Shown: positions 55,036 to 64,000 of the stretch, piece after piece
How the letters are laid out: every line of letters begins with the position of its first letter
Position numbering within the stretch: the stretch's first letter is position 1
From: Macrophomina tecta
Lineage: Eukaryota > Ascomycota > Dothideomycetes > Botryosphaeriales > Botryosphaeriaceae
Length of the DNA: 64,000 bases
Direction: 5' to 3'
Assembly: GCA_024180945.1 (NCBI GenBank)
Contig: JAKSGN010000023.1
Coordinates: 806,001 to 870,000, forward strand
Program-made: the position numbers and the translations under genes
The notes under the pieces: model-generated
The model's input: only the letters and a program-made list of their open reading frames with translations
Told to the model about the DNA's origin: nothing
Databases searched by the model: none

Positions 55036-56765
55036 CCGGTGAATGGACTCAGAAACTGCCAGGCGTTGAATCCATTGCGCTGCAAACTCGCCTTCGACCC
55101 ATCTCATCTTCTCTCCCTTGGGGCTGCGAACAAATTCTCGCCAAGCACGCCTCTGCCACGAGACCTCGAACGCGACGAGATGACGCGCCTGCACCACGGC
55201 CGAGGCACAAGACAGGCTGGCGGCTCGGGAGGTGGGTCAACGCACAGAAGCCAGGCAGCCCGCCTTCATCCACAGCCAGCGGCATGCAAATCAGCCTAAC
55301 ACGCACCACCACCACCTTCGCCTATGTTGCGCTATGCTACCCTGCCTGCTTATGCCCGGCCCACCTTCGCCAGCATCGCCCATACGCACTCCGAAGGCAG
55401 ATGCGCCCGTGTCGACCATCCGAGCTATGCTGGAGGGAGCGAACATCATGGATGTGTTGAGCAGCGAGTACAATGTTGGCAGAGAGCTCCTTGACCCAAC
55501 GCGCAATGTCGACCGAGATGCGGAGGTTGAAGTACTACCAAGGTAAGCATTGCGGGGCTGCTAGTATCGGGCCGTGATATTTTAGAGCTTTTTTTTTTTT
55601 TTTGTTCGGTAAGGGCGGTAACGACGACACTCATGCTGGTGATGCAGTCCATAAAGACAGGGTGGGTTGTTCATTGCAGCGGTGTGCATAGTTAACAAGG
55701 AATAGACCAGTTTCGCTGCCAACTTGCATCTCTGAACATTTGGATGGGAACCGCCGCAGCAGTGAGGGCACACTAGGAGCACTGATTTCTGAGAGCGCGG
55801 AGTTCAGATGTCGCGCGCAGCAACACCGTTCGTTGTTGCTTGATGACTTCTTGTTCCAGCTCGCCGCCACTCCTGCTAATGCAACCATCGACCTGATCGC
55901 TGAGGACAACGATGAGGGCGTTGATTTGATCGGCCGACACGATAACCCTCCGGTGGGCATCCTGCACAGAGAAAGACGACTGCGTCTGAGCAGCACTCGG
56001 AGTCCGTGTCCAGAACACCAGAGAGCCGCTCAACGCTCGGGACGAGCTGAAGAAGGCCTCGCCAGGGAGCTGTAGCTTCTCGATAGGCCAAAAGCGCGCA
56101 AGCAGACCATCGCGAAGTGGGATGAACAAGGTGATCGGATCTGGATGTTTGGAGATGATGCTGGATCTGCTGACCCGGTGAGACTTTATTCGGGTTGCGT
56201 TTGGCTCTGGCCGCGCGCGCTTTTGGTGCCGTGGTGGGTTTGTGGTGGGTTTGGGGTGGGGTTGGTGGGGAGGGGGAGAAAGAATCCTATTGAGCCCCTA
56301 CTATCTCACAATCCATGCCCTTATCCAGTCGTTGTGCTAACCGTGCGTGTCGCGACGTACAAGGCTTGTGCTCTTACTCGGCCGGGTCATTGTCGACCTT
56401 CCCATCCTTCCCTCCTTTGCTCCTGCTGCAGCCCGGTCTTCTCATTGGGAGAAACAGGGTTAATGGCCGGACGGGAGAGAGGCACGCGGTGCTCAGTCAC
56501 TAGAGGCAGAGGCCCGCCGTTACATGGCAGAGCAATCGGGACACATTCCCGTGTCAACAGGTGCAGATAGCGAAGCTATTAGATCAGATGGCAAAACAGT
56601 CGAAACAGATTGATGGTTAGAACGTATTATCAGGCAGGCGGAACACATTGATAGGCAGTCCGAGAAATTGGCAAAACAATCGGACCAGATAGCCAAACAG
56701 TCAGAACGGCGGAAAGCCAAAGCATCACATCGAAAGAGCTCCGTGCATATCTCCACTATCCAATC
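55036..56765. other. Unassigned GC-rich region with small frames
   Basis: A plus-strand frame to 55546 ends NIMDVLSSEYNVGRELLD and is followed by a GTAAGC that could be a donor site, so an exon is possible. Frames at 55740-56129 on both strands are protein-like but contradictory. 56520-56770 (plus) encodes a Gln/Lys-rich coiled-coil-like repeat (KLAKQSDQIAKQSERRKAKA) broken by a stop. A T-tract lies at about 55590-55604. No gene is called. Confidence 0.3.
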
Positions 56766-57734
56766 TTATAATCCTAGCGTAGTGGCGGCAGATTCCATAC
56801 TCAGTCTCATCGCATCCTCCTTAGCCTGAAGTTGGCCCTCGTAATAGCCAATCTTCTCGAATTCTACGTCGCCTTCAAGCACGGCAATCTGGAGAGTTTC
56901 CCATTCCTCTTCCATTTCACCCCACAACTGAGCGGCGTACTCGCAATACTCGTCGTAGCGCTCCAGGACGCCGTTATTGCATAACCATTTATCGATAATG
57001 GCCTCCTCGATGCCGTCATCGATCTCAGGATCTAGTAACCGGCAGTCAAGGGGATCCATGGGATTCCAGAGAGATATACCTGGTACGCAGTCACACAGGA
57101 TCTGCCACGCGATTTCCCGAACCGGTGCTCTTGCCCCGAAAGCTGCTGCAATAAATCCAGCTGCAGCGCCCATACTAAAGCCGTCGTATGTACTGTGGAA
57201 ATTATCCTCAAAAATCTTTTTCCGCAACTCCTCTGTTGACGGAAGCTTGTGATCATCGAGGTAATTGTTCAATAATATCCGACGGTCTAAGAGGGTCCGA
57301 ACCGTGACTTGGTGGATGACATACTTCTCCGGGATCACCCACTTGAAGAGGATCTCATTCGTGAAGTAGTGAGGATTTTCCATTTTAGACAATTCTGCTA
57401 GTTTCTTGGCCAGGTGAAATTGAGTTGTGTCCATACATATGCAGGATGCCGGGTCATATTGATTGATTTCTTGACTTGGGATATCGATAATGACAATGGT
57501 AATTTGATCAGGGCTTATTTCGTCTTCGTAGAAGTGATTTAGGGCACGCTTCATGGCTGCGATAGGGCTGATAGTGGCAGAGATCAGGGCCGTAGGGCAT
57601 GTTTGCCAATAATCGGCGTGGTTATTGAATTCATGAAGCAGGTCGGAAGCGAGGAGGGCTCGACCGTTTCGTTTGCCTTTCCCGGAAACCAATCCGCCCG
57701 CACTGTTCTTTGTGAAAACTCGATAGAAAATCAT
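56766..57734 (-). CDS. DUF7587-like fungal protein (322 residues)
   Basis: A single open frame with ATG at 57734. The N-terminus MIFYRVFTKNSAGGLV, then LLHEFNNHADYWQTCPTALI with SATISPIAAMKRALNHFY and ITIVIIDIPSQEINQY, resembles the pattern of the fungal DUF7587 domain (an Arg near the start, an S/T-S strand, then a charged strand). Such a pattern recalls ADP-ribosyltransferase-like folds, but the catalytic Glu cannot be placed and this is only inference. The C-terminal half is acidic and helical (CNNGVLERYDEYCEYAAQLW). Intact, without introns. Function unknown. It ends about 135 bp before pogo element D. Confidence 0.5.
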   Translation of the reverse strand: MIFYRVFTKNSAGGLVSGKGKRNGRALLASDLLHEFNNHADYWQTCPTALISATISPIAAMKRALNHFYEDEISPDQITIVIIDIPSQEINQYDPASCICMDTTQFHLAKKLAELSKMENPHYFTNEILFKWVIPEKYVIHQVTVRTLLDRRILLNNYLDDHKLPSTEELRKKIFEDNFHSTYDGFSMGAAAGFIAAAFGARAPVREIAWQILCDCVPGISLWNPMDPLDCRLLDPEIDDGIEEAIIDKWLCNNGVLERYDEYCEYAAQLWGEMEEEWETLQIAVLEGDVEFEKIGYYEGQLQAKEDAMRLSMESAATTLGL

Positions 57735-57868
57735 GGATGCGCGTCGTGCGGGTAAAGGTGCAATATTCTGGAGGATTTGTGCGTCTTGTGTGAAAACTAA
57801 AGATTTGGGAAATTTTGGTTTTGCTCAAGCCGGATGAAACGTTATAAGATTCAGTTAACTTAGCATTA

Positions 57869-59717
57869 ACGTATCGGATAAGCGAGTGTGCCAGACAAGC
57901 GAGTGTGCCACCCATCAACAAAACGCATCACCTTAGCTTCTATCAACCATGCAACAACCAAACCACGTGCAACCTCCCTTATATGAATCTCGTCTATTCT
58001 TAGCAAAGCAGGCTATCGATCAAGGCAGAATTCGGAGTAATCGGGGGGCTGCGGAGACGTACCACGTCAATCGAATGACTCTTAAGCGACGACGCGACGG
58101 GACCCATTCACGACGCGATTGCACGCCCAATTCGCGAAAGCCTACCGATCCCGAGGAATCCGTAATTATTCGACGTATCCTCGACCTAGATTCACGAGGA
58201 TTTCCCCCCCGGCTTCGCGACGTTGAAGATATGGCGAATAAACTACTCGCCGATCGTGCCGGAGGCAAGGTCGGGAAGAAATGGCCTACAAACTTCGTAA
58301 GGCGTACTCCCGAGCTAAAAACACGCATAAATCGCAAGTACGACTACTAGCGAGCGAAATGCGAGGATCCTAAGATTATTACGAAGTGGTTTGAGCTCGT
58401 GCAGAATACAATCGCGAAGTACGGGATCGTGGACGGTGATATCTACAACTTCGACGAAATCGGCTTCCTTATGGGCATGATTGCAGCTGGAATGGTTATC
58501 ACCGCCTCTGAACGACGCGATCGACCAAAATCGGTTCAGCCAGGCAATCGCGAGTGGGTTACGGTGATCCAAGGAGTCAACGCGCAGGGCTGGGCTATCC
58601 CGCCGTTCGTGATCTTCAAAGGCCAGTACCACCTCTCCGCTTGGTACAGCGACGACATGCCACGCAATTGGGCCGTCGCATTAAGCGATAATGGTTGGAC
58701 GACAAATGAACTTGGTCTGCAGTGGCTCGAGCACTTCGAAAAGCACACAAAGGACCGCGTAATTGGAGCATACCGCCTTCTAATTCTTGACGGCCATGAG
58801 AGTCACAATTCGGCCGAATTCGACGCGTTTTGCCAGGAACACAAGATTATCGCGCTCTGTATGCCTGCGCATTCATCCCACCTCCTCCAGCCACTCGATG
58901 TCGGCTGTTTTGCGCTGCTCAAGAAGGCGTATGGGAAGCAGATCGAAGACTTGATACGATCGCATATCAACCATATTACGAAGCTTGAGTTTCTACCCGC
59001 GTTTAGGGCCGCATTCGAAGCCGCATTTACGAAGGAGCATGTCGTATCCTCATTCTGAGGTGCTGGATTAGTCCTACTCGATCCAGAAGCGGTTCTTTCG
59101 AAGCTCGATGTTAAAATTCGGACACCAACGCCCACCCTCCCGGAGGTCGCAAGTTGGGACTCCCAAACACCACACAACCCAGCCGAATTAGCGTCTCAAA
59201 CTGAGCTTATTCGGAGCAAGATTGCAAGGCATCAGGATAGCTCACCAGCGCCAATCCATGAGGCGCTCGACCGGCTTGCAAAGGGGGCGCAAATGATGGC
59301 GCATTCGGCCGTACTTTTGCAAGCCGAAGTCGCAAACCTTCAAAAGGCAAATAAGGCCGCAACGCGACGCAAAAAAAGCCAAAAGAAGCGGATTCAGAAG
59401 CGAGGGACTCTTACAATTCAAGAAGGACGGGATTTAGTCGATAAAAATACTATTAACCAGCAGATTTCGGGGGAAACGCGCCAAAGTGATGGGCAAGCGG
59501 AGGGGCCTGCGAAGAAGCAAAGGCGATGTGGGCAATGCGGCGAGACTGGGCATAATTCTCGTACATGCCAAAAAGATGTGGAAGCTACTATAGAATAGGC
59601 TGTATATTATAGATAGTCAATTTTATAAGGCGTTGCGGAGTTATTCGTCTTTAAAGCGATCGAGCTTTAATGGGGTGGCACACTCGCTTGTCTGGCACAC
59701 TCGCTTATCCGATACGT
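57869..59717 (+). mobile_element. Pogo element D (1849 bp)
   Basis: Flanked by TA (57867-57868 and 59718-59719). The TIRs begin ACGTATCGGATAAGCGAGTG, and both ends carry the AAGCGAGTGTGCCA motif twice. It encodes the transposase at 57949-59598. The next element, E2, starts only 10 bp beyond its right end. Confidence 0.92.
57949..59598 (+). pseudogene. Pogo transposase of element D, two nonsense codons
   Basis: All 549 codons lie in one frame. The domains are complete: helix-turn-helix (GRIRSNRGAAETYHVNRMTL), CENP-B-like block (VGKKWPTNFVRRTPELKTRI), DDE domain with YNFDEIGFLMG, LLILDGHESHNS and LLQPLDVGCF, and a C-terminal zinc knuckle CGQCGETGHNSRTC. The frame is broken only by TAG at 58348-58350 (after RKYDY, where relatives have Gln) and TGA at 59056-59058 (after VVSSF, where relatives have Arg). 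Both are C-to-T changes, as is the Thr-to-Ile in NFDEIGF. The element is otherwise intact. Confidence 0.9.
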
Positions 59718-59727
59718 TAATTAGTTA

Positions 59728-61545
59728 ACGTGTTTCACCACTCATCCGGACACACCAGTCATCCGGACACCCCACCAAACCCAAGACGCGTCACCGCGTA
59801 AATATTCCACCACAACGCCTTAAATCCAATTAAAATTCCTATCTAACCGTTCGTTGAATCTCAGGGCACCGGCGCATTGTGTGACCTTGAAAATGACAGT
59901 TACTGCACGTTGGCGGCGCACGTTGTCGTACAGCTGTCGCCTCCCGTTGATCAGCCTCTTCCTCCCCATTTTCTATCCCGTGAACCAAGAACTGCCCCTG
60001 CTGAGCCTGCAGAGCGCCTCCCTGTGCAATATACCTTCGCCGGTATTGCTGCTTTCGTTTTCGCCGTTGGTGAGCTGTACGAAGCCCCGAATTCTCCCTT
60101 GCAAGTATTACAGCTGAATTCATCGCCATCTGACATCCTTTTACAAGTTGACTAAATGCCTGGCTTGTCGGGCTCTGCGATTGGCGTTGGATGAGATCCC
60201 GTATAAGCCGAGCCTGCTTCTCTAGCTAGGCTAGAGTATGAGGTGTTTCCGACGTCCATTGAGGTGCTTGTCCGCTAGCTGTGCCTGGTGGGGAGGGTGT
60301 TTTGGTGACGGTAAGCGACGATAAGACGCGTTGTGGGTTATATGGTATAAGCCCCGTAGCTTGAAATCCACTTCTAATATTTTGATCCGTAAAGACTGAT
60401 GGGCGCACCTTCGGGTATATTGTGAGAAAGTCATCTTTGTCAATATGGTGGATTCCTTGGCGGACGCTTTCTTTGAACCTCCTGACCGTACGAGCGCTTG
60501 AGAGGCGAGAAACAGCTTACATCAAGCGGCTGGCGCAGGCATGCAGAGCGTGATTATATTGTTTGAAATGCAGTATTGGTCGAACTCAGGCGTTGCATGG
60601 CTGCTATGGCCGTCGAGGATGAGTAGACGGTGGGTTCCCTTAGTGCAAGACTCTGTGTGCGTATTGAAGTGCTTAATCCATTCAAATCCAAGCTGGTCCG
60701 TCGTCCAGCCATTGCCACTTACAGCAATTACCCAATCGGCTGGCAGCTCTCGATACCAGTTTGATTGGTGGACCTTCCCTGCTAGGATGATGAACGGCGG
60801 AATCGCCCAGCCAGACGCGTTGATGCCCTCGATTGCCGTTGTCCACTCACGGTTCCCTGGTTGCACAGCAGTTGCTCGACCGGTCGTATCAGAGCTTGTG
60901 ACGACCTTAGATGTCGCAATTACCCCCATCATAAATCCTGTCTCGTCAAAATTGTAGATATCGTCGTCGAGAATGCCGTATGACTGACGCGTTTCTTGGA
61001 CACGTGTAAACCACGCGTTAATCGTGCCTGGGTCCTCGAATTTGGCGCGTCGTGAATGGAATTTTCGATTCCATTTCGTTTTAAGCTTAGGCTGGTTGTT
61101 GATAAAGCGAGATACCCAGTTCTTACCCACTGGCTGAGGTGAGGGATCTTGGCCACGTGCAGCGAGTAAAGAGTCTTGCCATTCTTCGTACGTCGATTAT
61201 CTGAGGAGGAAATCCTCGCCGATCGAGGCTAAGGATCCACTTAATTAAAGCCTGCTCTTCAGATGGTTGCAGCTTTCGTTTCTGTGAATTAGACGCTCTC
61301 TGAGGTGTTGCTCCATTGAGTCGATCGTGGAGTGTAGACTTCGGAATATCGTACGACGTTGCAGCCTTACGAACACTTGAAATTCCATTTTTCTGAAAGG
61401 TCTGTTTAGCAAGAAGTAGTCTACCTTCTTTCTGGAGCGATTTGAGGTTCTGTGTTGATGCCATTGTTGATCTTCGCGAAGACGCGTCTTGGGTTTGGTG
61501 GGGTGTCCGGATGACTGGTGTGTCCGGATGAGTGGTGAAACACGT
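59728..61545 (-). mobile_element. Pogo element E, copy 2 (complete ends)
   Basis: Flanked by TA (59726-59727 and 61546-61547). The TIRs begin ACGTGTTTCACCACTCATCC and carry the CATCCGGACAC unit twice at both ends. The transposase strand is minus. Apart from the left end of E1, all open frames of the two copies encode the same sequences residue by residue, so the copies are essentially identical. Confidence 0.92.
59839..61464 (-). pseudogene. Pogo transposase, copy E2 (same lesions as E1)
   Basis: Reads from ATG at 61464 (MASTQNLKSLQKEGR) to 59839. The frameshift after IIDVRRMA, the deletion between CMPA and QPLDVSCF, the later frame change and the TAG before LEKQARLIRDL are all as in E1. The zinc knuckle CSNCHFQGHTMRRC is retained. 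It cannot encode an active enzyme, so transposition must have used a transposase from another copy. Confidence 0.88.
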
Positions 61546-61680
61546 TAGCTGTAAGTTTCTAGAAGCGTCTATGACCACGTATCCTGTTTCTTTGTTTCCG
61601 CCCGTTTATTGTTGTCTGGCACCGCTCCGCACTGCCCTCTCACTCGTTCCTTCCCACCACCACCGCTACAGTAAGCTAAT

Positions 61681-63372
61681 ATGGACAAAGCCAGTCAGGT
61701 ACTGGCACAAGGTGTTCCTCCTGGCGTGCCCAAGTCGTATCGTGCCCTGGCAGATTATGGCGATGTCCCTCGCTCTACCCTCCATCATCGTGCGCGCGGC
61801 CGACGCTCGATAGAAGAGAAGGCCCAAAGCCAACAGTACCTCACCCCGTGGGAAGAGGATGCCGTCGTTAAGTTTCTCTTTCACATGTCCGATCTTGGAC
61901 AACCCGTACGAATAAAGTTTATACCTTCGTTAGCCTTTAGCGTCACCCGCCAGCGACCCGAGTCCGACAGACCACTCAAGCCTCCAGGTAAAAACTGGGC
62001 CAAGGCTCTAGAAAACCGCCATCCAGAAATCCAAATGAGACGAGCCAGGGCTCTGAACTGGAACAGTCACGAGAAAAACACGTACGGGAAGATCACGCAC
62101 TGGTTCGAGGTGATCGGAAGGGTGTTGCAAGATCCGGCCATTCTAGCAGAGAATGTCTACAACATGGATGAGACTGGAGTCATGCTATCCATGCCAGGCT
62201 CCGTAAAGGTCCTTATAGGTAAGGATGACGTAAGAGATTACAGAGGCGCGCGTGTCAAGCGAACGACCGTCACTGCGATCGAGTGTATCAGTGCCGACGG
62301 TATGTATTTGAACCCCATGATTATTTGGCCGGCTACCACCCATCGAAGCAACTGGACCACGTTTCCTACTCCCGGATGGCAATATGCGTGCTCCGAATCT
62401 GGATATACCGATTCCTATATTAGCTTACAGTGGCTCAAGCGTATTTTCGATCCCGAAACTAAGGAACGAGCTAACCAGAAACCCCGGGTGCTGATCTGCG
62501 ACGGCTTCGGGACGCATGAGACCCTCGAAATCTTGGAGTACTGTTTCGCAAACAATATTCTTCTGTGTCGTCTCCCTTCCCACACCTCCCACAAGCTCCA
62601 GCCTTGCGACGTCGCTGTGTTTGCCCCACTAAAGGCAGCGTATCGCGAACAGGTTGAACTACTGGAGCGAGGAGGTGTAAATACAATTAGTAAGGAGCAT
62701 TTCGCCTCTCTATTCAGCCCTGCAAGGAAAAGGGCGTTTACGTCCAAGAACATCAAGGCCGGTTTCGCCGCAAGTGGTTTGTTCCCGTTCAATCCAGACA
62801 GAGTGCTCAGAGGCATGCCGAAGCATCCCGCTGAACTAGACATTTCGAAAGCCGATGAGGTGAAGATTGGGTCTTGTCCGGAAGACCCAGTACTGCAGAC
62901 TCCCGCGACACCAAAATCAGCACAAGCTCTAATATCGCTCCAAGATCTGATCATCAAACAGCATGCTCATGCGCTTGATGAGACGAATAAACAGAGCTTA
63001 CAGAGACACTTACAAAAATTCGTAAAAGCCGCCCAAACATCCTTTGCCAACAGTGTCCTTCAGCAGGACCAAATTCGATTCTTGATGGCAATGAACAACG
63101 AAGCCAAAGTTCGACGATCAACCAAGTCAGTCGTATTAGGGAAGGCGAGGGTCATGAGCTATCAGGACCTTGAAGAAGCACGAGCGAAGCGTGCTGAGAA
63201 AGAGGCTGCCAAAGAAACCAAAGGCAAGGGTAAACCTGGTCGGAAGCGGAAGAGTACTGCGCCAGAGCCAGATGCACCAGAGCGAAAGGCCAAGGTGGCG
63301 CGGATGAGTGAAGCGCCAGAGCCAGCGAGAGCCTTAGTGGTGCATATGAGCGAAACAGGCTGTGGAGAATAA
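61681..63372 (+). CDS. Jerky/CENP-B-like DDE transposase J2 (563 residues)
   Basis: Paralogue of J1 (9958-11667), open from ATG 61681 (MDKASQVLAQGVPPGVPKSY). Motifs: STLHHRARGRRS, PPGKNWAKALENRHPEI, YNMDETGVMLS, RVLICDGFGTHET, KLQPCDVAVF and a basic tail (KGKPGRKRKSTAPEPD). The three catalytic Asp are preserved. The C-terminal end differs from J1: the frame stops at 63372, but the J1-like ending (PEPWRAS then VARMY) continues in another frame to about 63418, so an indel has trimmed the last residues. The 135-bp leader resembles that of J1. No TIR found. It begins 135 bp after pogo E2. Confidence 0.82.
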   Translation: MDKASQVLAQGVPPGVPKSYRALADYGDVPRSTLHHRARGRRSIEEKAQSQQYLTPWEEDAVVKFLFHMSDLGQPVRIKFIPSLAFSVTRQRPESDRPLKPPGKNWAKALENRHPEIQMRRARALNWNSHEKNTYGKITHWFEVIGRVLQDPAILAENVYNMDETGVMLSMPGSVKVLIGKDDVRDYRGARVKRTTVTAIECISADGMYLNPMIIWPATTHRSNWTTFPTPGWQYACSESGYTDSYISLQWLKRIFDPETKERANQKPRVLICDGFGTHETLEILEYCFANNILLCRLPSHTSHKLQPCDVAVFAPLKAAYREQVELLERGGVNTISKEHFASLFSPARKRAFTSKNIKAGFAASGLFPFNPDRVLRGMPKHPAELDISKADEVKIGSCPEDPVLQTPATPKSAQALISLQDLIIKQHAHALDETNKQSLQRHLQKFVKAAQTSFANSVLQQDQIRFLMAMNNEAKVRRSTKSVVLGKARVMSYQDLEEARAKRAEKEAAKETKGKGKPGRKRKSTAPEPDAPERKAKVARMSEAPEPARALVVHMSETGCGE

Positions 63373-64000
63373 GATTGCGCCAGAACCATGGAGAGCATCA
63401 GTGGCGCGGATGTATTAGACATTTGGCCGACTTCGCACTTCCGACGCAAGGGTTGTACAGACAAGTAAATAGAGATGAGGACCGGCCTTTGGTGTACCTC
63501 TGCCGCGCTCGTAGTGCCTTGCGGTGGCCGTTCCCGTACTTGTGCCCGTTATCGTTGTCTTCGTTTCCTTCCATTTGTCAGCGTGGCTAGTTCGTGCAGC
63601 CTTATACATTTCTATTTCTGTATGCCCGTGCCAGTTGTGTTGAACTCGTAATTACTCCTAGACTTGATCGTCTGGATCCTCTTGGGAATGAACACTTGAG
63701 ATCGCTGGACGCGGCGGATAAGAATCGGTGGTATATCGCTGCGCTAACTCGATCGAACGGTAGATCGAACAACGGATCGAGCAGCGTGCGCAAGATACTG
63801 TTGCTATAGGCATATAAGGGCTGTTGTGACAAGAAGTGGAGTAGTTGCACCGCAAAAGTTTCTACATCGCAACAGGACCGGCCGCGCAGACAGCTCTGCA
63901 AGCAGTAAAGGAAACCACTAATGCATGCGTACTAGGTGTAATCAAGGAGAATAGGTAGTAGTAAAGCGGTGAACGTAGCGTCCTAATAATGAAACAGTGC
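63373..64000. other. 3' flank of J2, no gene recognised
   Basis: Contains the out-of-frame J2 tail (63373-63418) and a GATCGAAC-type short repeat at about 63750-63785. Open frames are short. Confidence 0.35.

Noticed and set aside
55740..56129. Overlapping 111- and 118-residue frames on opposite strands
   Set aside because: Neither has motifs and they exclude each other; evidence is insufficient to choose.
1..64000. tRNA, rRNA or CRISPR arrays
   Set aside because: None seen by eye. Short tandem units (WD40 repeats, TIR sub-repeats) are explained otherwise. A covariance-model scan would be needed to exclude tRNAs.

Overview
The window looks like filamentous ascomycete (Pezizomycotina) nuclear DNA. 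Genes carry short introns of about 45-125 bp with GT..AG ends. There is a HET-NACHT-WD40 incompatibility-type NLR gene, a fungal P450 and a DUF3237 gene. Transposon types are typically fungal: Fot1/pogo-like, PIF/Harbinger, Tad-like LINE and LTR remnants. No bacterial-style operons, rRNA or CRISPR arrays were seen, and I found no tRNA by eye. The window is accessory in character: widely spaced host genes in AT-rich, repeat-laden DNA.

Layout. 0-3 kb: a degenerate 1-kb inverted repeat, a pogo transposase fragment and a three-exon BTB gene. 3.7-6.5 kb: a short MITE, a LINE relic, and pogo element A (TIRs, TA duplication) inserted beside it. 7-8 kb: a short casein-kinase-1-like kinase. 10-11.7 kb: an open jerky/CENP-B-like transposase (J1). 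12.9-16.3 kb: the NLR gene with four nearly identical WD40 repeats, followed by a 424-bp MITE. 17.6-19.5 kb: a three-exon P450. 21-30 kb: sparse hypothetical genes and a DUF3237 gene. 31-35.3 kb: LINE relics (ORF1 and endonuclease, no reverse transcriptase). 38-41.6 kb: a methyltransferase broken by one stop and small hypothetical genes. 43-48 kb: solo LTR, pogo copy E1, a broken Harbinger transposase and pogo element C. 48.4-57.7 kb: a large secreted/multi-membrane protein, decayed and hypothetical genes, and a DUF7587-like gene. 57.9-63.4 kb: three transposase units back to back (pogo D, pogo E2, jerky-like J2).

Most striking observations: (1) E1 and E2 are inverted pogo copies 14.5 kb apart that share the same inactivating lesions, so an already dead element was copied. 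(2) Two 67/68-bp TG..CA elements each have a perfect 5-bp target duplication, with a third eroded relative; they resemble minute solo LTRs. (3) A roughly 196-bp MITE family has three copies. (4) Several transposase reading frames are broken only by C-to-T type stops, which fits repeat-induced point mutation or cytosine deamination. The host genes show no evident common pathway.
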